A stretch of DNA of 59,648 nt, from positions 1 through 59,648 of the forward strand of contig JAABTF010000009.1 in NCBI GenBank assembly GCA_011389965.1, written 5' to 3'. The first letter of the stretch is position 1, and every line of letters begins with the position of its first letter. Origin of the DNA: Halothiobacillus sp. Lineage in GTDB: Bacteria > Pseudomonadota > Gammaproteobacteria > Halothiobacillales > Halothiobacillaceae. Under the pieces are notes generated by a model that was given only the letters and a program-made list of their open reading frames with translations, was not told where the DNA came from and made no database searches. A program made the position numbers and the translations under genes. Of the stretch, positions 33,859 to 41,654 are shown piece after piece.

Positions 33859-34952
33859 CGCAATGCTCCTCCAATGGCCGCGCCGATCTGCGTCAGCGGC
33901 AGGATGGCTTCCGCCAGATTGGCCTTGGCGATCGCCGCCGGCATGCCGTAGATGACACTGCTCGCCTGATCCTGGGACCAGACGTGCCCATTTTTCGCCA
34001 CCACGTCGCGGGCGCCGTCAGCGCCGTCATCACCCATACCGGTAAGGACGACCGCCAGCAGGTCGTCCCCCGCCACCCGGGCCGCCGAGGAAAAGGCAAG
34101 GGTGACGCTGGGACGGTAATGTTCATTGCTCACGGGCGCGCGCAGGTTCAGCTTATAAGCGCCGTGGCGTCCCGCTATCTCGCCGTGCTGACCGCCGGGA
34201 ATCACGTAACCGACCCCCGGGCGCAGGACCTCGCCGTCCTTGGCCTCGATCACCTGGATGGGCATGGAATCATTAAGGCGCTGGGCAAACGGTCCGGTAA
34301 ACGCTCCAGGCATGTGCTGAGCGATGAGAATCGGCAGGGGAAAACCGGTCGGCAGTTTGCCTAGAACCGCCGGCACCGCCGCCGGGCCACCGGTCGAGGC
34401 ACCGATCACGACAAGACCCTGACGACTGAGAAAACCGCTGGGCGCCGCCCTTTGCTGGCGCGTTCCCGCGGAATACGTGGCGGGTCTTGGCGGGGGGGCC
34501 GCCCTCTCCGTGGCCGCCGGTGCCGATCCGCCAGCGCGGCCATTTTCGCGCTGGGAGCGCAGCGCCAGCATGCGCACCCGCGAACACAGCCGGCGCCCCG
34601 AACGCGCCAGGGTGTCGTCCGGGTCGTCGCCATTCTTGGGGAAGAAGTCCACCGCGCCGGCATCGAGGGCATCGAGGGTTGCCTCGGCACCGGCCTTGGT
34701 CAGCGCGGACAGCATCAGGATCGCCGTGGGGCAACGTTCGGTGATGCGCCGGACCGCGGAGATGCCGTCCATGATCGGCATCTCCACGTCCATGGTCATG
34801 ATGTCCGGCTTGAGCTCGCAGGCCTTGAGGACGGCCTGGCGGCCATTGGATGCCTCACCGACCACTTCCAGCCGGGGGTCGCTGGAGAAAACTTCTCGCA
34901 GCGCCCGGCGGAAAAACAGGGAATCATCAACGATCAGAATCCGGATGGGCAT
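33855..34952 (-). CDS. cheB: protein-glutamate methylesterase CheB
   Basis: A 365-residue response regulator that demethylates and deamidates chemoreceptors for adaptation. The receiver domain has DDSLFFRRAL and phosphoacceptor Asp55 in DIMTMDVEMPIMDG. A Ser/Ala/Pro linker (about 130-170) precedes the methylesterase domain with catalytic Ser in VVIGASTGGPAAV, His in IAQHMPGAFTGPFA and Asp in GMGDDGADGARDV. The partner methyltransferase cheR is not in the window and may be elsewhere in the genome. The gene starts three bases after cheA ends. Confidence 0.96.
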   Translation of the reverse strand: MPIRILIVDDSLFFRRALREVFSSDPRLEVVGEASNGRQAVLKACELKPDIMTMDVEMPIMDGISAVRRITERCPTAILMLSALTKAGAEATLDALDAGAVDFFPKNGDDPDDTLARSGRRLCSRVRMLALRSQRENGRAGGSAPAATERAAPPPRPATYSAGTRQQRAAPSGFLSRQGLVVIGASTGGPAAVPAVLGKLPTGFPLPILIAQHMPGAFTGPFAQRLNDSMPIQVIEAKDGEVLRPGVGYVIPGGQHGEIAGRHGAYKLNLRAPVSNEHYRPSVTLAFSSAARVAGDDLLAVVLTGMGDDGADGARDVVAKNGHVWSQDQASSVIYGMPAAIAKANLAEAILPLTQIGAAIGGALR

Positions 34953-34955
34953 GGA

Positions 34956-37061
34956 TCAGGCCACCGATCGCATGCGTTGATGCCCGCGGCCGGCATTGCG
35001 TCGCACCATGCCTGGCAGGTCGAGGATCAGCGCGATATGCCCGTCGCCGGTGATGGTCGCGCCGGCAAACCCTTCCACGATGCGAAGCAACTCGCCCAGC
35101 GGCTTGATCACCACCTCTTCCTGACCGATGACCGAATCGACCACCAGGGCCATCAGCTGCGCGCCATGCTGAACCATGACGACCTGATCGGTCTCCGAGC
35201 GCTGACCGGGCGGCTCGCCTCGCAGGCCGAGCCAATCGGTCATGCGGAACAGGGGAACCGCGCGATCCCGAACCGTGATGGTCGTCTGGCCATCGACCAC
35301 GTTGATCTCCTTGTCGGCCATCTCGAATATCTCATTGACCACGGAAAGGGCCACGGCGTACTTGCGACCACTGACGATCACCATCAGGGTCGGCAGAATC
35401 GCCAGGGTCAACGGCACCTTGATGTTGATCTGGGTGCCCTCGCCCATGCTTGAATCGATGCTGATGGTCCCCGAGAGTTTGGTGATCGCGGTCTTGACCA
35501 CGTCCATACCCACGCCACGTCCGGAAATATCGGAGATCTGGTCCTTGGTGGAGAAACCCGGGTGGAGAATCAGCTCGAAGCATTCCTGGTCAGTCAGTCG
35601 CTCGGCAGCGTCCGGGTCGACAATCCCTTTATCCACACCCTTGCGACGCAGGACCTCGGCATCCATGCCCGAACCGTCATCGCGGATGGACAAGCGGATA
35701 TGATCGCCTTCCTGGGCCGCCGAGAGCAGCACCGTACCTGCCCGGGGCTTGCCGGCCTGCTCGCGCTGGTCGGGCATCTCGATGCCGTGATCGACAGCAT
35801 TGCGCACCAAGTGGATCAGCGGATCGGCCAGCGCCTCGACCAGATTCTTGTCCAGATCGGTATCCTCGCCCTCGAGCTCGAGATTGACCTCCTTGCCCAA
35901 GGTGCGCGCGGTGTCTCGGACCACGCGCGGGAAGCGCCCGAAAACCTTCTTGACCGGCTGCATGCGCGTCTTCATCACGGCACCCTGCAGATCGGAAGTG
36001 ACCATATCTAGGGTGGCGATCACCGAGGAGATTTCCTCGTTCTCGAAGGTCGACTTGAGCGTATTCATGCGGTTGCGCACCAACACGAGCTCGCCCACCA
36101 GGTTCATAATGCTGTCTAGGCGTTCGGTATCGACACGCACCGTGGTTTCGACCGGCGGCTTGTGGGCCTCGGGCGATTTGGCCTTGGCTGCCGGCTCGGC
36201 CTTCTTTTCCGAGCCGGCGGATGCTGATGACTTGGAGGGCGGCTTGGGCTGAGGCGCGGCCTTGGGCGCCGCGTCGCTCGCCGGAGCCACTGCCGATTCG
36301 TCATCTGCCGTGGGGGATTTGCCTTTGCCGTACAACTCGTCGAGCACGGCTTCGAATTCCTCGTCGGTGATCTCGTCGGACTCGGCCGTCGCCGAGGCGA
36401 CCTTTTCGGCCTCCGGACTGGCTTGGGGGGCTTGAAACTGCCCCTTGCCATGCAGTTCATCCAGCAGGTTTTCGAATTCGTCGTCGGTGATCAGATCATC
36501 ATCAGCGGCGTTTGAAGCCTCTGGAGCCACTGAATCCGCCCCGGAGGACTCCGCGGCATCGAGATCGGCAAGCATGCGGTCGAAGGCGTCATCTTCTGTG
36601 GCCACTGCCGCCTCGGCGGCGGGCACAGGATTGGACTCAGGCTCGGCTTTCGGCTTTACAGGTGCCGCCGCCTCGGGACGAGCAAGCGCCTCGATCTCCT
36701 TGAGGAATTCCGGGGAAACCGATTCGGGGTACTGGCCGGCACGCAATCGGTCGAACATGCCGTTGAGGGAGTCGATCACCTGCAGCATGACATCCATGAT
36801 CCGGCTATTCATGCGGATCTCGTGGTTGCGCAGCAGGTTGAAGGTGTCCTCGGCACCGTGGCAAATCTCGACCAACGGATGGACTTCGAGGAAGCCCGCC
36901 CCGCCCTTGATGGTGTGGAACGCCCGAAACACCGAATTGAGTCGGTCCGCGTCATCGGGGGACTGCTCAAGTTCGATCAGTTGTTCGTCCAGGCCATTGA
37001 GCAGTTCGCCGGCCTCAATCAGGAAGTCCTGCAACAGCTCGTTGTCGGGTTCGAATGCCAT
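34956..37061 (-). CDS. cheA: chemotaxis histidine kinase CheA
   Basis: A 701-residue kinase. The Hpt domain has phosphoaccepting His49 in FRAFHTIKGGAGFLEV. Residues about 130-300 are a long acidic and then Ala/Lys/Pro-rich linker instead of a clear folded P2 domain, carrying repeated motifs (DDEFENLLDELHGKG, DEEFEAVLDELYGKG, and a weaker DDAFDRMLADLD). The dimerisation helix follows (RLDSIMNLVGELVLVRNRMN), then the ATPase with N box HLVRNAVDHGIE, G1 RDDGSGMD and G2 GRGVGMDVVK, and a C-terminal CheW-like domain. The repeats resemble the CheY-binding tail of CheZ and may replace P2. It is separated from cheZ by 121 bases in which I could not place a promoter. Confidence 0.96.
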   Translation of the reverse strand: MAFEPDNELLQDFLIEAGELLNGLDEQLIELEQSPDDADRLNSVFRAFHTIKGGAGFLEVHPLVEICHGAEDTFNLLRNHEIRMNSRIMDVMLQVIDSLNGMFDRLRAGQYPESVSPEFLKEIEALARPEAAAPVKPKAEPESNPVPAAEAAVATEDDAFDRMLADLDAAESSGADSVAPEASNAADDDLITDDEFENLLDELHGKGQFQAPQASPEAEKVASATAESDEITDEEFEAVLDELYGKGKSPTADDESAVAPASDAAPKAAPQPKPPSKSSASAGSEKKAEPAAKAKSPEAHKPPVETTVRVDTERLDSIMNLVGELVLVRNRMNTLKSTFENEEISSVIATLDMVTSDLQGAVMKTRMQPVKKVFGRFPRVVRDTARTLGKEVNLELEGEDTDLDKNLVEALADPLIHLVRNAVDHGIEMPDQREQAGKPRAGTVLLSAAQEGDHIRLSIRDDGSGMDAEVLRRKGVDKGIVDPDAAERLTDQECFELILHPGFSTKDQISDISGRGVGMDVVKTAITKLSGTISIDSSMGEGTQINIKVPLTLAILPTLMVIVSGRKYAVALSVVNEIFEMADKEINVVDGQTTITVRDRAVPLFRMTDWLGLRGEPPGQRSETDQVVMVQHGAQLMALVVDSVIGQEEVVIKPLGELLRIVEGFAGATITGDGHIALILDLPGMVRRNAGRGHQRMRSVA

Positions 37062-37182
37062 GCTTGCCTCTCAATCGCTCTGTGCCATCCACTACCGGCC
37101 ATCGGTACTGGTCACGGTGTTTGCTTTTTGCCAGGTGGAACGCCCGCTCTCGCGTACGACACTCTCCAACCTAAAATTGCGA

Positions 37183-37941
37183 TCAAAAACCCAGGCTTTC
37201 CAGCAGGTCGTCGACATCGTCCTGGTTCTTGACCACGCTGTCGCCCGCGGTCGGCAGTTGCGGCCCGACACCGTCTTCCACCCGCTCGGATTGCTTGGAT
37301 GCAGTATTTCCGCCGCCCACGGGGGCGGTGATCTGCAACAGGCTAACCAGTTTGTTTTCCAGCTGTTCCAGCAGGTCGATCACGCGCATCAGCAATTGCC
37401 CGGAAAGATCCTGAAACTCCTGGGCCATCATGACCTCCGTCAATTGGGCCTTGAGCTGTTCGCTGCGACGGCTGGTCGAGTCCAGGTAACGGCTCATGGA
37501 GTCGACCACACCTGCCAGCCTGGGATTATCGGCCTCGCTGGCCGCGACTTTAGCCAACTCGTCCTTGAGCCGCTGGGAGCGATCCACGATCTGCTCGGCG
37601 ATCGGGGTGGCCTCTTCCGTGATCGAGAGCGTTCGCGTTGCCGCTTGCTCGGTGAGGGTGATCACGTAGCGCAACCGGTCGCGTGCGTCGGGCATCTCTT
37701 CCTCGGTCAATGCCCCCAGGCGCTGGTCTTCGGCAAAGCTCCGCAGGGTGTCATGCACCTCGCGAGTCATGCGCCCGACTTCGTCGAAGATGTTGCCCGA
37801 ATAAGCGGCGGTGAGTTCGCCGATCAGGGCCGCCTCGCGGCCGTTATCTTCGTTTTCGATGGCGTCGACTAGGGCGCGGGCATCGGCGAGGCGTTTCTCG
37901 CGGTCGACGAGCGGCTCGAATTCTTGTGGTTTTTCGCTCAT
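37183..37941 (-). CDS. cheZ: CheY-P phosphatase CheZ
   Basis: A 252-residue helical protein that dephosphorylates CheY. The conserved catalytic block is MMAQEFQDLSGQLL, containing the active-site Gln. The last residues DDVDDLLESLGF are the C-terminal helix that docks on CheY. Length is slightly greater than the roughly 214 of Escherichia coli owing to a longer linker before the tail. It starts nine bases after cheY ends. CheZ is typical of beta- and gammaproteobacteria. Confidence 0.95.
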   Translation of the reverse strand: MSEKPQEFEPLVDREKRLADARALVDAIENEDNGREAALIGELTAAYSGNIFDEVGRMTREVHDTLRSFAEDQRLGALTEEEMPDARDRLRYVITLTEQAATRTLSITEEATPIAEQIVDRSQRLKDELAKVAASEADNPRLAGVVDSMSRYLDSTSRRSEQLKAQLTEVMMAQEFQDLSGQLLMRVIDLLEQLENKLVSLLQITAPVGGGNTASKQSERVEDGVGPQLPTAGDSVVKNQDDVDDLLESLGF

Positions 37942-37950
37942 GCCGCCGCC

Positions 37951-38337
37951 TTAGGACTCGACCCGTTCGAAGATCTTCTCGATCTTGCCTTTGAGTGTTG
38001 CCCCATTGAACGGTTTGACGATGTAGCCGTTGACGCCTTCCTGGGCCGCGAAAATGATCTGTTCGCGCTTGGCCTCGGCTGTCACCATCAATACCGGCAG
38101 CTTCGCCAGATTCTCTTCGGCACGCACCGCCCGCAGCAGGTCGATACCGGTCATGCCCGGCATGTTCCAATCGGTGATCAGGAAGTCGAAATTGCCTTTA
38201 CGGAGTAACGGCAGCGCCGTCTGGCCGTCATCGGCTTCCTCGATATTGGTGAAACCAAGCTCCTTGAGCAGGTTCTTGATGATCCGGCGCATCGTGGAGA
38301 AGTCATCAACCACAAGGATCTTCATGTTTCGGTCCAT
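37951..38337 (-). CDS. cheY: chemotaxis response regulator CheY
   Basis: A 128-residue single receiver domain that, once phosphorylated, binds FliM to switch flagellar rotation. The acidic pocket is VVDDFS (Asp11-Asp12), the phosphoacceptor Asp56 is in [14 protein letters not shown], and the conserved Lys is in GYIVKPF. Ser/Thr and Tyr switch residues are in place (MVTAEAK and NGYIVKP). It opens the chemotaxis segment and has a sigma-28 type promoter about 70 bases upstream. Confidence 0.97.
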   Translation of the reverse strand: MDRNMKILVVDDFSTMRRIIKNLLKELGFTNIEEADDGQTALPLLRKGNFDFLITDWNMPGMTGIDLLRAVRAEENLAKLPVLMVTAEAKREQIIFAAQEGVNGYIVKPFNGATLKGKIEKIFERVES

Positions 38338-38404
38338 TTTCGCCCCTGGATTTTATGTGTCAGTGCCAGGCATGTTGCCTTGTTCAAAAATTCGCTATTC
38401 CGAG

Positions 38405-38431
38405 TTATCGGCCGCGGCGGAAAAAGATTGA
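38405..38431 (-). promoter_or_regulatory. predicted sigma-28 (FliA) promoter of cheY
   Basis: On the minus strand the exact -10 element GCCGATAA (38405-38412) is preceded, after an 11-base spacer, by TCAATCTT (38424-38431) in the -35 position. The consensus is TAAAGTTT-N11-GCCGATAA. It lies in the 111-base gap between fliA and cheY, about 70 bases before the cheY start, and would let FliA control the chemotaxis genes. Confidence 0.8.
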
Positions 38432-38448
38432 GCCCGACTACCGAAAGG

Positions 38449-39171
38449 TCATCGCCAGGCGTTCATGGCCGTCTTCAGGCGCATGATCGCCTTGTTGTGG
38501 ATCTGGCATACCCGCGACTCACTTACACCGAGTACCGCGCCGATCTCTCTCTGGTTGAGTTCATCGACATAATATAGCGACATCACCAGTCGCTCCCGCT
38601 CGGGGAGTTCGTCGATGTGCGCGGCGAGATCCTGCTGGAAATCGTTCTCGGCCAATTCCTCATCGGGCCGACGGCTGGCATGATCGCCGACGTCGAAGGT
38701 TTCATCCTCCTGGTCCCCGCCGTGATCAAGGGAGGTCACGTGCACGACCGAGGAGTCGCTCAGAGCGGCATGATACTCGTCGAGGGTAATGCCCATCCGC
38801 TCGCACACCTCGACATCCCGCGCCTCGCGACCCGTTTCAGCCTCGATCGTGGCAACGGTCTGACCAATCTCCCGTTGACGACGATACACCGATCGGGGCG
38901 CCCAGTCGTTGCGACGCACCTCGTCGAGCATGGCACCACGGATGCGCAGACCGGCGTAGGTCTCGAAGGAGGCGCCCTTTTCGCCATCGAACAGGCGGGC
39001 GGCGTCGAGCAATCCCACCATGCCGGCCTGAATCAGATCCTCGGCCTGGACGTGGGAAGGCAACCGGCTCAACAGGTGAAAGGCCACCCGTTTGACCAGA
39101 TCGGCATGCCGGGCGATAAGCGCCTCTGTCGATCCGGCCTGCACGTTCTGATACATGGCGCGTGCGTTCAT
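38449..39171 (-). CDS. fliA: flagellar RNA polymerase sigma-28 factor FliA
   Basis: A 240-residue sigma factor that transcribes late flagellar and chemotaxis genes. Region 2 shows SHVQAEDLIQAGMVGLLDAA and FETYAGLRIRGAMLDEVRR; region 4 shows ERERLVMSLYYVDELNQREI followed by GAVLGVSESRVCQIHNKAI, the helix-turn-helix for the -35. ATG 39171 overlaps the fleN stop as ATGA, so translation is coupled. Its own target-like promoter is found just downstream of the gene, ahead of cheY. Confidence 0.96.
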   Translation of the reverse strand: MNARAMYQNVQAGSTEALIARHADLVKRVAFHLLSRLPSHVQAEDLIQAGMVGLLDAARLFDGEKGASFETYAGLRIRGAMLDEVRRNDWAPRSVYRRQREIGQTVATIEAETGREARDVEVCERMGITLDEYHAALSDSSVVHVTSLDHGGDQEDETFDVGDHASRRPDEELAENDFQQDLAAHIDELPERERLVMSLYYVDELNQREIGAVLGVSESRVCQIHNKAIMRLKTAMNAWR

Positions 39172-40058
39172 AGCAAATTCTCGGGATCCAGCTCGGCGTT
39201 GTTGACCAACCGTTCGACGAAAAACTGCAGTTGTCCCTCGGGTCCGCGCGGCTGAGGCCACTGGTGCACCCGGTCGGCCATGGCGGTGAACGCCCGGGTC
39301 GACTTGGCCCCACCGTAGAGACTGACGACGGTCTTCTGGCGCTGCACCGCGCGGCGCAGGTAGTCGTCGAAGGGCACCGACCCCATGTGCGTCAGCGTCA
39401 CGTCAAGAAACCGCTTGGAGGCTACCGCCAACTTCTCGAACAAGCGCCGCCCTTCGGCGGCATCGCGCACCATGTTGGCGATCACGTGAAAGCGCGTCAC
39501 GTCGTGATCTCGTGACAGCACCTTGATGACGGCGTAGGCATCGGTGATCGAGGCCGGCTCGTCGCAGACCACCACGACCACCTCGCTGGCCGCCTGGGCG
39601 AACCGCACCACCGAGTCGGCGATGCCGGCGGCCGAATCGACGATCAGGGTATCCACCGGCCACCGCATCTCGGAAAACGCCGAGATCAGGCCGGCATTTT
39701 CCGCCGCGGTCAGGCTCGCCATGTGCTCCACACCACTGGCCGCGGGCAGGATGCCGATACCTTCCGGCCCTTCCAGCATGATCTCGTCGAGTGTGGCCTC
39801 GCCGGAGAGCACGTGGGACAAATTGCCCCGTGACTGTAGACCAAGCAACACGTCGACATTGCCCAGACCGAGGTCGGCGTCCATCAGCACTACCCTCTCG
39901 CCGCTGCGGGCAAGGGACACGGCCAGGTTCACCGAGACATTGGTCTTGCCCACGCCGCCCTTGCCGCTGGTCACGGCAATTACCCTCACCGGGCGATTGG
40001 CCACCGCCTGACGGGCACCGGCCGCCTGATCATGCCCTCCGGGCAAATGCGTCATCAT
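39168..40058 (-). CDS. fleN: flagellar number regulator FleN/FlhG
   Basis: A 296-residue MinD-like ATPase that limits flagellar number, in Pseudomonas by antagonising FleQ and with FlhF. The deviant Walker A is VTSGKGGVGKTNVSVNLAV, with Walker B-like VVLMDADLGLGNVDVLLG. ATG 40058 overlaps the flhF stop as ATGA; an ATG at 40079 gives seven more residues. The flhF-fleN-fliA order is the standard polar-flagellum arrangement. fleQ is not in the window. Confidence 0.94.
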   Translation of the reverse strand: MMTHLPGGHDQAAGARQAVANRPVRVIAVTSGKGGVGKTNVSVNLAVSLARSGERVVLMDADLGLGNVDVLLGLQSRGNLSHVLSGEATLDEIMLEGPEGIGILPAASGVEHMASLTAAENAGLISAFSEMRWPVDTLIVDSAAGIADSVVRFAQAASEVVVVVCDEPASITDAYAVIKVLSRDHDVTRFHVIANMVRDAAEGRRLFEKLAVASKRFLDVTLTHMGSVPFDDYLRRAVQRQKTVVSLYGGAKSTRAFTAMADRVHQWPQPRGPEGQLQFFVERLVNNAELDPENLL

Positions 40059-41611
40059 CCTGCTTGCTTGAGCATCCACAGCGGATCATCCCGGTCGGTT
40101 TGTTCAAGTTGCGACTGGCCCATTTCCAGAGCCTGCTTAATGAGGTCGGCAGCCTGCGGGAACCAAAGGTCCTCGGGCACCCGTTGCCCCACACCCGCGC
40201 AAATCAGCGGCAGTCGGCGCGGCTCGCCGTCGGTGCCGGCGAGGGGGCGCACCAGGGCGGCCAGGCCGCCGCCGAGCAGTACCGTCTCGTCCAGCTTGGT
40301 AAGCACGGTGCCATGCAAGGGCAGCCCAGCGAAACGCTGCTTGACGTCTTCGAGTGCCGGGTACTGGGCGTTGGCAGACAGCACCAACAGCAGATTGACC
40401 GCCGCGCCCGCCCCCATCAGTGCCTCGAGCTTCTGCATCATGCGGAAGTCACGCTGCGACATGCCGGAGGTGTCGATCAGCACCAGGTGGCGGTCGGATA
40501 CGGCGTCCAGCAACTGGGCCAGATGGGCCTCGTCCCGCGCGATATGCAACGGCACATTAAGTATACGGGCGTAATTGCGCAACTGCTCCTGCGCGCCGAT
40601 ACGGAACCGGTCGGTGCTTATCAGTGCCACGCTGTCACGGCCACGATGCAGCACCGCTCGAGCGGCGAGCTTGGCCAGCGTGGTGGTCTTGCCCACGCCG
40701 GTGGGGCCGACAAAGGCATAGACCCCGCCGGCCTCGACCGGGTCGGCCGCCTCGCTCTCCAGTTGCTCGCCCAGCATCCGCAGCGCCTCGACGAAGGCAC
40801 GTTCGGGCTGGGCCTCCACGGCCTTGCGACCCAGTTCACGCGCCAAACTCGAGGGCAGCCCCAGTCCCTGCAGGCGTTGAACCGTGGCCACTTCTGCCGG
40901 GTGCGCCTGGCTGAATCGGTGCCATTCCATGACCGACAGTTGCCGCTCGAACAGATCGCGCAATTGGGCGACCTCCTGGGTCAAGGTCGAGAGCTGCCCC
41001 TGTGCGGCATCCTGATCATCGACCAACCAATCCCAGTTCGAGGGCGTCGCGGGACGCTCGGCGGGCTGGCGGGCTTTGGCCGACGGCTCTGCTTCACCGA
41101 GGCCCTGAGTGGAATGCTGGCCTTTTTCCGCCAAGGCGGCCAGGGCCTCGGAAAAGGCGAACCGATCCTCCTCGGATTCGCCCGCCTCCTCGTCACTCAC
41201 CGACTTGGCCGCGGTATCCGTGGGTGCGGGCGTTTGCGCCTTGCCTGTTTGCGACTCGGCCTTCTGCGCGCGCTCGGCAAGCATCTCGGCGGTGGTTCGC
41301 GGCGAGGCGGTCTGCTCGGGTGGCACGCCCGCCGAGCTCTCCTCCGACGACGGCTTGGCGCCGCTTTCGTGGCGGCGTGCCTTCGCGGCGGTTGGCGCCT
41401 GCTCGGTCGACGATCCGCCGGCAATCCGGCTCGCCGACTGCTGCGCAGCGGCCAACTGGATGGCCTTCTCGTCGAAGTCCATGGCGGCGATCACCTCCAC
41501 GCCGCCGGCAACCGGCTTGTTGGAGAGGATGACGGCATCGTCACCGAACACGCGCCGTACCTGGCGCATGGCCTCGCGCATGTCACTGGCGATGATTCGC
41601 TTTATCTTCAT
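40055..41611 (-). CDS. flhF: flagellar biosynthesis GTPase FlhF
   Basis: A 518-residue SRP-type GTPase that places the flagellum at the pole. The N-terminal basic domain begins MKIKRIIASDMREAMRQVRRVFGDDAVILSN (split here). A long, poorly conserved Ala/Glu/Pro-rich linker spans about 55-220. The NG domain has G1 YAFVGPTGVGKTTTLAKLAA near residue 297, then VLIDTSGMSQRD (G3) and TKLDETVLLGG (G4). The linker is longer than in many FlhF proteins. It is coupled to fleN by ATGA. Confidence 0.94.
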   Translation of the reverse strand: MKIKRIIASDMREAMRQVRRVFGDDAVILSNKPVAGGVEVIAAMDFDEKAIQLAAAQQSASRIAGGSSTEQAPTAAKARRHESGAKPSSEESSAGVPPEQTASPRTTAEMLAERAQKAESQTGKAQTPAPTDTAAKSVSDEEAGESEEDRFAFSEALAALAEKGQHSTQGLGEAEPSAKARQPAERPATPSNWDWLVDDQDAAQGQLSTLTQEVAQLRDLFERQLSVMEWHRFSQAHPAEVATVQRLQGLGLPSSLARELGRKAVEAQPERAFVEALRMLGEQLESEAADPVEAGGVYAFVGPTGVGKTTTLAKLAARAVLHRGRDSVALISTDRFRIGAQEQLRNYARILNVPLHIARDEAHLAQLLDAVSDRHLVLIDTSGMSQRDFRMMQKLEALMGAGAAVNLLLVLSANAQYPALEDVKQRFAGLPLHGTVLTKLDETVLLGGGLAALVRPLAGTDGEPRRLPLICAGVGQRVPEDLWFPQAADLIKQALEMGQSQLEQTDRDDPLWMLKQAG

Positions 41612-41654
41612 GTTTCACCAGACCCTAATCTGCGTTGGGTTTTCGATCGAGTCG

